Below are positions 1-9,253 of a stretch of DNA of 64,000 nt, one piece after another. The DNA is from Burkholderia pseudomultivorans (GTDB lineage Bacteria; Pseudomonadota; Gammaproteobacteria; Burkholderiales; Burkholderiaceae). Position 1 is the stretch's first letter. Each line of letters begins with the position of its first letter. Position numbers and translations under genes: made by a program. The notes beneath the pieces were generated by a model that made no database searches, was not told the origin of the DNA, and was given only the letters and a program-made list of their open reading frames with translations. The stretch covers positions 124,001 to 188,000 of the forward strand of contig NZ_CABVPP010000002.1 in NCBI RefSeq assembly GCF_902499075.1. Reading direction: 5' to 3'.

Positions 1-2576
1 TCCGGCGCTTCACCGCCGATACGCGGCAGCGCCACGCGTTCCTGTCGCACGACCGCGAGCGGCCGATCCTCGAGCCGCAGCGGCTGTTCCTGTCCGACGA
101 GGACTTCTTCACGCTCGCGAAACCGTTCGCGCGCGTCGTGCTGCCCGCGCAGCCGTCCGGCGGCTGGGCGACCGCGCTGCCCGACCTGTCGGTCGACCGT
201 CATGCGGACGATCCGCTCGCCGCGCTGCGCACCTTCGTCGAAACGTCCGGCAAGCGCGTGCTGCTGACCGTCGAGTCGGCCGGCCGCCGCGAGACGATCC
301 TGCAGCTGCTCGCCGAGCATCATCTGCGCCCCGCTGCGAACGATCACTTCGCGGGCTGGCTGGAAAGCGACGCGCGCTTCGCGCTCGGCGTCGCGCCGCT
401 CGCGAGCGGCTTCGCGGTGCCGGGCGAAGGCTACGCGGTCGTCACCGAGACCGAGCTGTACGGCACGCTCGGCCGCCGCGCGGGCCGCCGCCGGCAGGAA
501 CAGGCGAGCAACGTCGACGCGATGGTGCGCGACCTGTCGGAGCTGAAAGTCGGCGACCCGGTCGTCCACGCGCAGCACGGCATCGGCCGTTACATGGGCC
601 TCGTGTCGATGGATCTCGGCGAAGGCGAAACCGAATTCCTGCATCTCGAATACGCGGGTGACAGCAAGCTGTACGTGCCGGTCGCGCAACTGCACGTGAT
701 CTCGCGCTACAGCGGCGCCGATCCGGACAGCGCGCCGCTGCACGCGCTCGGCTCGGGCCAGTGGGAGCGCGCGAAGCGCAAGGCCGCGCAGCAGATCCGC
801 GACACCGCGGCCGAGCTGCTGAACCTGTACGCGCGCCGCGCCGCGCGCGAAGGCCATGCGTTCGCGCTCGAGCCGCGCGACTACGTGAAGTTCGCGGAAA
901 GCTTCGGCTTCGAGGAAACGCCCGACCAGGCGGCGGCGATCGCCGCCGTGATCGGCGACATGACGAGCGGCAAGCCGATGGACCGCCTCGTGTGCGGCGA
1001 CGTCGGCTTCGGCAAGACCGAAGTCGCGCTGCGCGCGGCGTTCATCGCGGTGATGGGCGGCAAGCAGGTCGCGCTGCTGTCGCCGACCACGCTGCTCGCC
1101 GAGCAGCATACGCAGACCTTCGCCGACCGCTTCGCGGACTGGCCGGTGCGCATCGTCGAGCTGTCGCGCTTCAAGACCACCAAGGAAGTGAACGCAGCGA
1201 TCGCGCAGATCAACGAAGGCAGCGTCGACATCGTGATCGGCACGCACAAGCTGCTGTCGTCGGACGTGCAGTTCAAGCGGCTCGGGCTCGTGATCATCGA
1301 CGAGGAACACCGCTTCGGCGTGCGCCAGAAGGAAGCGCTGAAGGCGCTGCGCGCGGAAGTCGACGTGCTGACGCTGACCGCGACGCCGATCCCGCGCACG
1401 CTCGGGATGGCGCTCGAAGGGCTGCGCGACTTCTCGGTGATCGCGACCGCGCCGCAGAAGCGGCTCGCGATCAAGACCTTCGTGCGCCGCGAGGAGGAAA
1501 GCGTAATCCGCGAGGCGATGCTGCGCGAGCTGAAGCGCGGCGGCCAGGTCTACTTCCTGCACAACGAGGTCGAGACGATCGAGAATCGCAAGGCGATGCT
1601 CGAGGAGCTGGTGCCCGAGGCGCGCATCGCGATCGCGCACGGGCAGATGCACGAGCGCGAGCTCGAGCGCGTGATGCGCGATTTCGTCGGGCAGCGCGCG
1701 AACGTGCTGCTGTGCACGACCATCATCGAGACGGGCATCGACGTGCCGAGCGCGAACACGATCATCATGCATCGCGCGGACAAGTTCGGCCTCGCGCAGC
1801 TGCACCAGCTGCGCGGCCGCGTCGGCCGCTCGCACCACCAGGCGTATGCGTACCTGCTCGTGCACGATCCGCAGGCGCTGACCAAGCAGGCGCAGCGCCG
1901 GCTCGAAGCGATCCAGCAGATGGAGGAACTCGGCTCGGGCTTCTATCTCGCGATGCACGACCTCGAGATCCGCGGCACCGGCGAGGTGCTCGGCGACAAG
2001 CAGTCGGGCGAGATCCACGAGATCGGCTTCCAGCTCTATACGGAAATGCTGAACGACGCGGTCAAGGCGCTGAAGAACGGCAAGGAACCCGACCTCACCG
2101 CGCCGCTCGCCGCGACCACCGAGATCAACCTGCACGCGCCCGCGATCCTGCCGGCCGACTACTGCGCGGACGTGCAGGAACGGCTGTCGCTGTACAAGCG
2201 TCTCGCGAACTGCGAGCACGGCGACGCGATCGACGGGATCCAGGAGGAGCTGATCGACCGCTTCGGCAAGCTGCCGCCGCAGGCGCACGCGCTCGTCGAG
2301 ACGCATCGGCTGCGCCTTGCCGCGAAGCCGCTCGGCATCACCAAGATCGACGCGAGCGAAGTCGCGATCGGGCTGCAGTTCGTGCCGAATCCGCCGATCG
2401 ATCCGATGCGGATCATCGAGATGGTGCAGAAGCACCGGCACATCAAGCTCGCGGGCCAGGACAAGCTGCGCATCGAGACGCGCTCGCCCGACCTGGCGGT
2501 GCGCGTGTCGACCGTCAAGGAAACGCTGCGCGCGCTCGGCCACAACCGCGAGGGCGCGTCGGCGGCCGCGCGCTGA
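1..2576 (+). CDS. mfd: Transcription-repair coupling factor Mfd (5' end outside window)
   Basis: ATP-dependent DNA translocase that dislodges RNA polymerase stalled at lesions and recruits UvrA. The reading frame is open from the first bases of the window, so the N-terminal UvrB-like part is missing here. Visible in order: a CarD-like RNA polymerase interaction segment (VVHAQHGIGRYMGL), the SF2 translocase with Walker A GFGKTE, a DEEH box, TATPIPRT (motif III) and LHQLRGRVGRSHH (motif VI), then the C-terminal autoinhibitory TRCF domain, ending in TGA. About 858 codons are present of the roughly 1150 usual for the family. The order of motifs makes the identification firm; no frameshift is seen. 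Confidence 0.97.
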   Translation, partial: RRFTADTRQRHAFLSHDRERPILEPQRLFLSDEDFFTLAKPFARVVLPAQPSGGWATALPDLSVDRHADDPLAALRTFVETSGKRVLLTVESAGRRETILQLLAEHHLRPAANDHFAGWLESDARFALGVAPLASGFAVPGEGYAVVTETELYGTLGRRAGRRRQEQASNVDAMVRDLSELKVGDPVVHAQHGIGRYMGLVSMDLGEGETEFLHLEYAGDSKLYVPVAQLHVISRYSGADPDSAPLHALGSGQWERAKRKAAQQIRDTAAELLNLYARRAAREGHAFALEPRDYVKFAESFGFEETPDQAAAIAAVIGDMTSGKPMDRLVCGDVGFGKTEVALRAAFIAVMGGKQVALLSPTTLLAEQHTQTFADRFADWPVRIVELSRFKTTKEVNAAIAQINEGSVDIVIGTHKLLSSDVQFKRLGLVIIDEEHRFGVRQKEALKALRAEVDVLTLTATPIPRTLGMALEGLRDFSVIATAPQKRLAIKTFVRREEESVIREAMLRELKRGGQVYFLHNEVETIENRKAMLEELVPEARIAIAHGQMHERELERVMRDFVGQRANVLLCTTIIETGIDVPSANTIIMHRADKFGLAQLHQLRGRVGRSHHQAYAYLLVHDPQALTKQAQRRLEAIQQMEELGSGFYLAMHDLEIRGTGEVLGDKQSGEIHEIGFQLYTEMLNDAVKALKNGKEPDLTAPLAATTEINLHAPAILPADYCADVQERLSLYKRLANCEHGDAIDGIQEELIDRFGKLPPQAHALVETHRLRLAAKPLGITKIDASEVAIGLQFVPNPPIDPMRIIEMVQKHRHIKLAGQDKLRIETRSPDLAVRVSTVKETLRALGHNREGASAAAR

Positions 2577-2688
2577 CGCGGCGGTGCGCGCCGCGGCGGG
2601 TCGCGATGCTGCACCGCACGGCGCCCGACCGAGGCGGGCCGACGCGTTTTTGAGTATGATTTTCCCATTCATCTGACGGAGTTCTGCC

Positions 2689-3912
2689 ATGTCCACTCTC
2701 GACGCGACGACGCCCTCCGCCGCCGGTCAACACGACGGCGATGCGCTCGTCGGCCTGCCCTGGGTCAAGCAGCTGGTGTCGATGGACACGACGAGCCGCG
2801 TGCCGAATCTCGGCCTGATCGAAACGGTGCGCGACGCGCTCGCCGCGAAAGGCATCGCGTCGACGATCACGCACGATCCGCGCGAAGGCTGGGCGAACCT
2901 GTTCGCGACCGTGCCCGCGCACGACGGCTCGACCCACGGCGGCATCGTGCTGTCCGGGCACACCGACGTCGTGCCGGTCGACGGCCAGCAGTGGGACAGC
3001 GATCCGTTCGCGCCGGAAATCCGCGACGATCGCCTGTACGGCCGCGGCACCTGCGACATGAAGGGCTTCATCGGCACCGCGCTCGCGCTGCTGCCCGAGA
3101 TGCAGGCGACCCGGCTCGCGAAGCCGATCCATTTCGCGCTGTCCTACGACGAGGAAATCGGCTGCGCCGGCGCGCCGCTGATGATCGCCGATCTCGTGAA
3201 GCGCGGCGTGCAGCCGTCGGGCTGCATCGTCGGCGAGCCGACCAGCATGCGGCCGATCATCGCGCACAAGGGCATCAACGCGTACCGCTGCTGCGTGCGC
3301 GGCCACGCGGCGCATTCGTCGCTGACGCCGAAGGGGCTGAACGCGATCGAATACGCGGCGCGCCTGATCTGCCATATCCGCGATATCGCCGACCGCTTCC
3401 GCGCGGAAGGTCCGTTCGACGCGCTGTACGACGTGCCGTTCACGACCGCGCAAACCAGCACGATCCAGGGCGGCAACGCGATCAACACGGTACCGGCCGA
3501 ATGCCGGTTCGACTTCGAGTTCCGCAACCTGCCGACGCTCGATCCCGAACAGATCTTCGCGCGCATCGAAGCGTATGCGCAGGAAACGCTGCTGCCGCAG
3601 ATGCGCCGCGAGCATCCGAACGCGGCAATCGAGTTCTCGAAGATCGCCGCGGCGCCCGGCCTCGACGCCACCGAGCAGGCCGCGATCACGCAACTCGTGC
3701 GCGCGCTGACGGCCGACCAGGACAAGCGCAAGGTCGCGTACGGCACCGAAGCCGGCCTGTTCGAACGCGCGGGCATCCCGAGCGTCGTATGCGGTCCCGG
3801 CAACATCGAGCAGGCGCACAAGCCGAACGAATACGTCGAGCTCGCGCAGCTCGCCGGCTGCGAGCAGTTCCTGCGCAAATTCATCCGCAGCATGTCGGTC
3901 GACGCACACTGA
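2689..3912 (+). CDS. argE: Acetylornithine deacetylase (M20 peptidase family)
   Basis: Predicted cytosolic metallohydrolase converting N-acetylornithine to ornithine plus acetate. The 407-aa product shows the M20 metal ligands and catalytic residues: SGHTDVVPVDG (His and Asp), GRGTCDMKG (bridging Asp), SYDEEIGC (catalytic Glu pair), GEPTSM, and a late His in IEQAHKPNEY. The dimerisation lid lies between GEPTSM and the C-terminal part. GGAG lies 7 nt upstream of the ATG. It follows mfd by 112 bp and precedes a dehydratase gene, a grouping that suggests amino-acid metabolism but not a strict operon. The substrate within the ArgE/DapE group is assigned by overall likeness, not proved. Confidence 0.88.
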   Translation: MSTLDATTPSAAGQHDGDALVGLPWVKQLVSMDTTSRVPNLGLIETVRDALAAKGIASTITHDPREGWANLFATVPAHDGSTHGGIVLSGHTDVVPVDGQQWDSDPFAPEIRDDRLYGRGTCDMKGFIGTALALLPEMQATRLAKPIHFALSYDEEIGCAGAPLMIADLVKRGVQPSGCIVGEPTSMRPIIAHKGINAYRCCVRGHAAHSSLTPKGLNAIEYAARLICHIRDIADRFRAEGPFDALYDVPFTTAQTSTIQGGNAINTVPAECRFDFEFRNLPTLDPEQIFARIEAYAQETLLPQMRREHPNAAIEFSKIAAAPGLDATEQAAITQLVRALTADQDKRKVAYGTEAGLFERAGIPSVVCGPGNIEQAHKPNEYVELAQLAGCEQFLRKFIRSMSVDAH

Positions 3913-3972
3913 CCGATCCCCGCCACGCCGGCCCGCGTGCGCGGGCCGGATCACTCCGCCACACGCCACGCC

Positions 3973-4992
3973 ATGTCGACTGAACAACAGGGCATCGCCC
4001 ATCCGACGATCGACGGCGAGCCGATCCCGACGCTCGACGAAATCGCCGCGCAGCATTTCGCGCTGTCACCGTGGGTTGCGCGCACGCCCGTGTTCGAACG
4101 CGCCGACCTGCCTTCGCTCGAAGGCACGCACGTCAACTTCAAGTTCGAGCTGCTGCAGGCGAGCGGCAGCTTCAAGGCGCGCGGCGCGTTCACGCACCTG
4201 CTCGCGCTCGACGAGGCGCGCAAGAACGCCGGCGTCACCTGCGTGTCGGCCGGCAATCACGCGGCGGCCGTCGCGTATGCGGCGATGCGGCTCGGCAGCA
4301 GCGCGAAGGTCGTGATGTTCCATACCGCGAGCCCGACGCGCATCGCGCAATGCAAGCAGTACCGCGCGGAAGTCGTGCTCGCGGGCAGCGCATCGCAGGC
4401 CTTCGACCTCGTGCGGCGGATCGAGGCCGAGGAAGGCCGCTTCTTCATCCATCCGTTCAACGGCTATCACACGATTCTCGGCACCGCGACGCTCGGCTAC
4501 GAATGGGCGACGCAGGCGCCCGACCTCGACGCGGTGATCGTGCCGATCGGCGGCGGCGGCCTCGCGGCCGGCATGGCGACCGCGCTGCGACTCGCGAATC
4601 CGCACGTGCATGTGTACGGCGTCGAGCCGGAGGGCGCCGACGCGATGAGCCGCAGCTTCGCGGCCAATCACACGGTCAAGATGAGCGCGATGCAGACGAT
4701 CGCCGATTCGCTGATGGCACCGCATACCGAGGAATACAGCTACCAGCTGTGCCGACGCCATGTCGATCGCATCGTCACGGTGTCCGACGACGCGCTGCGC
4801 ACGGCGATGCTGTTCCTGTTCTCGCACCTGAAGCTCGCGGTCGAGCCGGCATGCGCGGCCGCGCTCGCGGCGCTGCTCGGCTCGCTGCGCGAGCCGCTGC
4901 AGGGCAAGCGCGTCGGCGTGCTGCTGTCGGGCACGAACACCGATCCCGGCACGCTCGGCATGCATCTCGCGCATGCGCAGCTGCAGCGCTGA
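3973..4992 (+). CDS. Threonine/serine dehydratase-like PLP enzyme (no ACT domain)
   Basis: Fold-type II PLP enzyme predicted to deaminate L-threonine or L-serine to a 2-oxoacid. PLP lysine is K68 in SGSFKARGA; the cofactor-phosphate loop is IGGGGLAAG; SAGNHAAAVAYAA matches the family asparagine loop. At 339 aa it lacks the C-terminal ACT/regulatory domain of biosynthetic IlvA, so a catabolic or broad-specificity dehydratase is more likely. The ATG at 3973 (MSTEQQG) is preferred over an upstream in-frame ATG at 3937 because the extra 12 residues look like intergenic sequence. Hydroxyaspartate dehydratase or serine racemase-like activity cannot be excluded. Confidence 0.85.
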   Translation: MSTEQQGIAHPTIDGEPIPTLDEIAAQHFALSPWVARTPVFERADLPSLEGTHVNFKFELLQASGSFKARGAFTHLLALDEARKNAGVTCVSAGNHAAAVAYAAMRLGSSAKVVMFHTASPTRIAQCKQYRAEVVLAGSASQAFDLVRRIEAEEGRFFIHPFNGYHTILGTATLGYEWATQAPDLDAVIVPIGGGGLAAGMATALRLANPHVHVYGVEPEGADAMSRSFAANHTVKMSAMQTIADSLMAPHTEEYSYQLCRRHVDRIVTVSDDALRTAMLFLFSHLKLAVEPACAAALAALLGSLREPLQGKRVGVLLSGTNTDPGTLGMHLAHAQLQR

Positions 4993-5126
4993 CGTGCGCG
5001 CGAGTGACCTAGGGTTATCCCCAGTTTGTGTTGACAGCCCTGTTGATAACTCGCCGAACAAACCCGCAAGTGGTTGAACGCGCAGCGTTTTACGCGCGAG
5101 AAACGCGCTGGGCGCGAAATGGGCAG

Positions 5127-5609
5127 ATGCGGTCTGCGAGGTTGCGCCTACGTGCTGCCGCTGCTGCGTGGCGGCGACGCGTGCGGCTCGCGATCGGCGC
5201 CGCGGCAATCGCGCTCCTCGCCGGTTGCGCGGGAATGCCCTCGCCCGTCGCTGGCACGGCATGCACATGCACGCAGCCCGGCGAGCACGCGGCGCTGCAG
5301 GCCGATTTGCTGTTCGGCCGCGACATCGCGGGGCGCGCGCCTGTCACCGATGCGGAGCGTGCGGCGTTCCTCGCGGATGTCGTCACACCGCGCTTTCCCG
5401 ACGGCTTCACGTACTGGGACGCGCAGGGACAGTGGCGCGATCGCGTGACCGGGCGGATCACGCAGGAGGCAAGCTTCGTCGTGCGTATCGTTGCCGACGA
5501 TACGCCGGACACGCGCACGCGGCTCAAGGCGATCCGCGACGCGTACGCGCAGCGGTTTCATCAGGAATCGGTCGGTATTACGCTCGTGGCCGCCTGTGCG
5601 TCGTTCTGA
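5127..5609 (+). CDS. DUF3574 family lipoprotein
   Basis: Secreted lipoprotein of unknown function. The N terminus is Arg-rich (MRSARLRLR), followed by a hydrophobic stretch and a lipobox LLAGC, giving a lipidated Cys34. The mature part matches what I remember of DUF3574: FGRDI, a VVTPRFPDGFTYWDAQGQW block, then a short hydrophobic strand and AYAQRFHQESV. A GTG at 5181 would also keep the hydrophobic core and lipobox, so the start is uncertain. It is a single gene with no obvious partner. Length (160 aa) fits the family. Confidence 0.75.
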   Translation: MRSARLRLRAAAAAWRRRVRLAIGAAAIALLAGCAGMPSPVAGTACTCTQPGEHAALQADLLFGRDIAGRAPVTDAERAAFLADVVTPRFPDGFTYWDAQGQWRDRVTGRITQEASFVVRIVADDTPDTRTRLKAIRDAYAQRFHQESVGITLVAACASF

Positions 5610-5700
5610 TCTTCGGGGAATTCTTGGGCGGCGCTTGTCGACCCTGAACGGCCCTTCAGATTCATCCAAAGCGGCCAATCGTTGTGACCTACGGCGGGAT

Positions 5701-5820
5701 TTTGTAGCCACGCTCGATGAGTACTTGGCCTCGCCGCGACTGCGGAATCATTCCCGATTAAATCGCTTCTCGCGCAGCGTGCCGTTGGAACTTTCAACGG
5801 AGTCGTTCTGCCAAGGGCGG
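5701..5820 (-). pseudogene. Relic of IS3-family transposase OrfB
   Basis: Read on the minus strand, this stretch encodes WQNDSVESSNGTLREK then RFNRE, a TGA where family members have Trp, FRSRGEAK, and after a one-base shift LIERGYK. This is the C-terminal part of the DDE transposase of IS3-type elements, where the Glu of SVESxNG is the catalytic acid. Only about 40 codons remain, with one nonsense change and a frameshift, and I see no terminal repeat. The surrounding 270 bp are visibly less GC-rich than the neighbours. The assignment rests on motif memory. Confidence 0.55.
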
Positions 5821-5879
5821 CAAGAACGGACACAGCGTGTACGATCTGGTCTTCAAGAAAACCATCCAGGGAGAGTGGA

Positions 5880-6113
5880 ATGAGTCCGGAACAGGCCCGA
5901 GCCGAAGAAACCCAGGCGATGGAGCGCATGGTGGCCGCCACACTGCGTGTGCAGAGTACGTTCGCCTCGATGCAGAAGCAATTTCCGCCGCAAGGCAGCG
6001 GCGAGCCTTCGCCGTTCGCGCTGCAAACCTTCGATGCCGCCCTGCAGGAACTTGAAGACGCACAGGCCGCGTTCGATGCGCTGCTGAACGATCTGATCGA
6101 CGGTAACCGCTAA
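5880..6113 (+). CDS. Small hypothetical protein, helical and acidic
   Basis: I do not recognise this 77-aa protein. It has no signal peptide or membrane segment, is rich in Ala, Gln, Glu and Met, and should be mostly alpha-helical (TQAMERMVAATLRVQ and LQELEDAQAAFDALL look like amphipathic helices that could pair as a coiled coil). A good ribosome site GGGAGAG precedes the ATG by 5 nt, and codon use is normal for the genome, both supporting a real gene. It lies just downstream of the IS relic, so the original promoter region may have been disturbed. Confidence 0.55.
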   Translation: MSPEQARAEETQAMERMVAATLRVQSTFASMQKQFPPQGSGEPSPFALQTFDAALQELEDAQAAFDALLNDLIDGNR

Positions 6114-6223
6114 AGGCTACGCCCTTATCCGCACCGATTGTCGACGATCAAAAATGCTGTGTCGAAAGGCCGTTTGTGGCCGAACACCGCCATTGCCCTC
6201 TAGCGCTCCCCAAAAATCCGCAA

Positions 6224-6257
6224 CAAACAAAAAAACAGGCGCCCGAAGGCGCCCGTC
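6224..6257 (-). terminator. Rho-independent terminator of the PBP1A gene
   Basis: On the minus strand a GGCGCC/GGCGCC stem closed by a TTCG tetraloop, extended by wobble and A-T pairs, runs into a T-rich tract (TGTTTTTTTG). It lies 26 bp past the stop of the PBP1A gene. Confidence 0.75.
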
Positions 6258-6282
6258 GCATGGATGAAGAACAGCGTACCGC

Positions 6283-8799
6283 CTACTTGCTCTCGAACAT
6301 GTCCATGATCTGCTGCTTCTCCTGCGGCGTGACCGGCGGCGGCGTGAGCCCTTCCGCACCGGCCGAGCCGAGCGCGTCGTTCGCGCTGATCGCGTTCGCC
6401 GCCGGGTTGATGTCGACGCTCGCGACAAACCCGTTGCCCGGCGTGCGATCCGCGTAATACAGTTCGCCGTCGATCGACGTCAGCCCGTCCGGCATCGGCA
6501 TCTGCTGCTCAGGCACGCCGTTGAGCGCGGTGCGCATGTAGTTCACCCAGATCGGCAGCGCGAGCTGCGCGCCGAATTCGCGGCTGCCGAGGCTCTTCGG
6601 CTGGTCGAAGCCCATCCACGCGACCGCGACGAGCGACTGCTGGTAGCCGGCAAACCAGCCGTCCTTCGCATCGTTCGTCGTACCGGTCTTGCCCTGCAGG
6701 TCGCCGCGGCCCAGCACGTTGGTGCCCGCGCCCGTGCCGGCCGTCGCGACCGTATGCAGCAGGCTGTTCATCACGTACGCGTTGCGCCCTTCGATCGTGC
6801 GCGGCGCCGTGCTGCCCGCGATCGCCGGCTGCGATTTCTGCAGCGGCTGGCCGCGCGCGTCGTCGACTTCGGCGATCAGGTACGGATCGACCTTGTAGCC
6901 GCCGTTCGCGAACACCGCATAGCCGGTCGCGAGCTGCAGCGGCGTCACGAGCCCCGCGCCGAGCGCCATCGGCAGGTACGGCGGCGTCTTCTTCGGATCG
7001 AAGCCGAAGCGCTGCGTCACGTATTCCTGCGCGTACTGCGTGCCGATCGATGCGAGGATCCGGATCGACACGAGGTTCTTCGAACGCTGCAGGCCGGTAC
7101 GCATCGTCATCGGGCCGTCCGGCTGATCGTCGTCCTTCGGCTCCCACGCGGTGCCGCCCGGCACGCTCGGCGGGAAGTACAGCGGCGCGTCGTTGATGAT
7201 CGTCGCCGGCCCGAGGCCCTTGTCGAGCGATGCCGAGTAGATGAACGGCTTGAACGACGAGCCCGGCTGCCGCCACGCCTGCGTCACGTGGTTGAACTTG
7301 CTCTTGTTGAAGTCGAAGCCGCCGACCAGCGAGCGGATCGCGCCGTCCTGCGGCGCGATCGCGACGAGCGCGCCTTCGACCTGCGGCAGCTGCACGATCT
7401 GCCAGCCCGTCTTGCCGTCCTTCAGCACACGCACGATCGAGCCCGGCTTGATGCGCAGCGTATCGTTCGCACGCGCGCTGAGCGCGGCCGACACGAAACG
7501 CAGGCCGGCCGGGCCGATCGTCGTCGTCGCGCCGCCGACGAACTGCACCTCGACCGCGCTGGGCGCCGCCGACAGCACGACCGCCGACTGCAGGTCGCCG
7601 TTGTCCGGGTGATCGGCGAGCGCGTCGTCGATCGCCTCGTCGCGGTCGTCGCCGGCCGCCGGCAGCTTGATCGCGCCTTCCGGCCCGCGATAGCCGTGTC
7701 GGCGCTCGTAGTCGAGAATCCCGCGGCGCACGGCCTGATACGCGGCTTCCTGATCGGCCGAGTTGATCGTCGTCGTCACGGTCAGCCCGCGCGTATAGGT
7801 CTCGTCCTTGTACTGCTGGTACATCATCTGCCGCACCATCTCGGCGACGTATTCGCCGTGCACCGCGTACTGGTTGCCGGGCGTGCGCACGTGAATCTCT
7901 TCCTTCACGGCCTCGTCGTACTGCGGCTGCGTGATGTAGCCGATCTCGAGCATCCGCTTCAGGATGTATTCCTGGCGCACCTTCGCGCGCTTCGGATTGA
8001 CGACCGGGTTATACGCGGACGGCGCCTTCGGCAGCCCCGCGAGCATCGCGGCTTCCGCGAGCGTGATGTCCTTCAGGTCCTTGCCGAAATACACGCGCGC
8101 GGCGGCCGCGAAACCGTACGAACGCTGGCCGAGATAGATCTGGTTCATGTACAGCTCGAGAATCTGGTCCTTCGTCAGGGCCTTCTCGATCTTGTACGCG
8201 AGCAGCATCTCGTAGATCTTGCGCGTGTAGGTCTTCTCGCTCGACAGGAAGAAGTTGCGCGCGACCTGCATCGTGATCGTGCTCGCGCCCTGGCGCGCGC
8301 CGCCGTGCATCAGGTCGGCCACGCCCGCGCGCAGGATGCCGACGAAATCGACGCCGCCGTGTTCGTAGAAGCGGTAGTCCTCGATCGCGAGCACCGCCTT
8401 CTTCATCACGTCGGGAATGTCCTGGAAGCGCACGAGGCTGCGGCGCTCCTCGCCGAACTCGCCGATCAGCACGTGATCGGCGGTAAACACGCGCAGCGGC
8501 ACCTTCGGCTGATAGTTGGTCAGCGCGTCGAGCGACGGCAGCTGCGGCGCCATCACGACGAGCGCGTAGCCGACGATCAGCGCGCCGACGATCGCGAGCG
8601 TCGCGAACAGGCCGACGAACCACAGCGCGACGCGCGAGCCGAACGAGCGGCGCCCGCGGCCCCCGCCGTCGCTGCGCGGCGCGCGGCGCTGGTCGCCGTC
8701 GTCGTCATCGGAGTAATAGGCTCCCGACGGCGAACGGCGCAGCGTGTAGTGGGGTTCGGTCCGGTCGGGCGGAGAAGACGGTCGTTTGATAATTGGCAT
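6283..8799 (-). CDS. mrcA: Penicillin-binding protein 1A (bifunctional)
   Basis: Class A PBP that polymerises and cross-links peptidoglycan at the inner membrane. A cytoplasmic basic tail (residues 1 to about 55) precedes one membrane anchor (LWFVGLFATLAIVGALIVGY). The GT51 glycosyltransferase carries EDYRFYEHGGVD, GASTITMQVARNF and ILELYMNQIYLG. An OB-like insert follows, then the transpeptidase with S514-S-F-K517 in QPGSSFKPF, SKN in RSKNLVSIRI and KTGTT. 838 aa is usual for PBP1A. In many beta- and gamma-proteobacteria it stands upstream of pil or argininosuccinate genes, but here it is monocistronic with its own terminator. No strong Shine-Dalgarno is visible before the chosen ATG. Confidence 0.95.
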   Translation of the reverse strand: MPIIKRPSSPPDRTEPHYTLRRSPSGAYYSDDDDGDQRRAPRSDGGGRGRRSFGSRVALWFVGLFATLAIVGALIVGYALVVMAPQLPSLDALTNYQPKVPLRVFTADHVLIGEFGEERRSLVRFQDIPDVMKKAVLAIEDYRFYEHGGVDFVGILRAGVADLMHGGARQGASTITMQVARNFFLSSEKTYTRKIYEMLLAYKIEKALTKDQILELYMNQIYLGQRSYGFAAAARVYFGKDLKDITLAEAAMLAGLPKAPSAYNPVVNPKRAKVRQEYILKRMLEIGYITQPQYDEAVKEEIHVRTPGNQYAVHGEYVAEMVRQMMYQQYKDETYTRGLTVTTTINSADQEAAYQAVRRGILDYERRHGYRGPEGAIKLPAAGDDRDEAIDDALADHPDNGDLQSAVVLSAAPSAVEVQFVGGATTTIGPAGLRFVSAALSARANDTLRIKPGSIVRVLKDGKTGWQIVQLPQVEGALVAIAPQDGAIRSLVGGFDFNKSKFNHVTQAWRQPGSSFKPFIYSASLDKGLGPATIINDAPLYFPPSVPGGTAWEPKDDDQPDGPMTMRTGLQRSKNLVSIRILASIGTQYAQEYVTQRFGFDPKKTPPYLPMALGAGLVTPLQLATGYAVFANGGYKVDPYLIAEVDDARGQPLQKSQPAIAGSTAPRTIEGRNAYVMNSLLHTVATAGTGAGTNVLGRGDLQGKTGTTNDAKDGWFAGYQQSLVAVAWMGFDQPKSLGSREFGAQLALPIWVNYMRTALNGVPEQQMPMPDGLTSIDGELYYADRTPGNGFVASVDINPAANAISANDALGSAGAEGLTPPPVTPQEKQQIMDMFESK

Positions 8800-9253
8800 G
8801 TCGGAATGGCGGGCGTACGTGGCGCCCTCGGACGCATGCGGAAATGCAAGCGGATGAATCAGAGTGGGTGCTTCGTGGCTACTGTCACGTCGACAGACCC
8901 CGCCGTGCGACGATCCGTTCCCGCGACGTGACAGCGCATTTTAATGAAATCGATCGGGCGCCTTCGCGATTTTTTGTAAAAATTCCCGCACATCGGTAAT
9001 GAACGCCCCGTATTGGCGGCATCCTCGACCTATCATGGACACGCGATCCCGCAGCGGCGCGCGCCTTTCTTTCAGTTGCGAAAGCTTGCGCGCCGTCGTT
9101 GTGCGAATCGCTGCAACGACCGCTTGAACTCGCGCGTTTAAGCCGTATTTAAGTGAACCGGTGGTGTAATATCCGCCGGCTCATGCGGGTCCGAACCGGC
9201 TCGCAGCGAGCGATGCCGCGGTCACGCGGCGCCTTTCAACCACGGAGGATTTC
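8800..9253. other. Divergent intergenic region PBP1A / pspA-like
   Basis: No gene is seen in these 454 bp. The sequence becomes AT-richer between about 8940 and 9180, as expected for back-to-back promoters. A possible sigma-70 promoter for the rightward gene is TTGAAC (9124-9129), 16-bp spacer, TATTTA (9146-9151). No sigma-54 GG-N10-GC element of the enteric psp type was found. Confidence 0.4.

Noticed and set aside
2515-4056. 513-codon minus-strand frame over the acetylornithine deacetylase gene
   Set aside because: Shadow of a clear M20 peptidase; low-complexity Arg/Ala-rich product.
6754-8931. Very long open frame on the plus strand opposite PBP1A
   Set aside because: It is the antisense of a firmly identified gene, has Arg/His/Asp-dominated composition typical of GC-rich shadow frames, and no motif or ribosome site.
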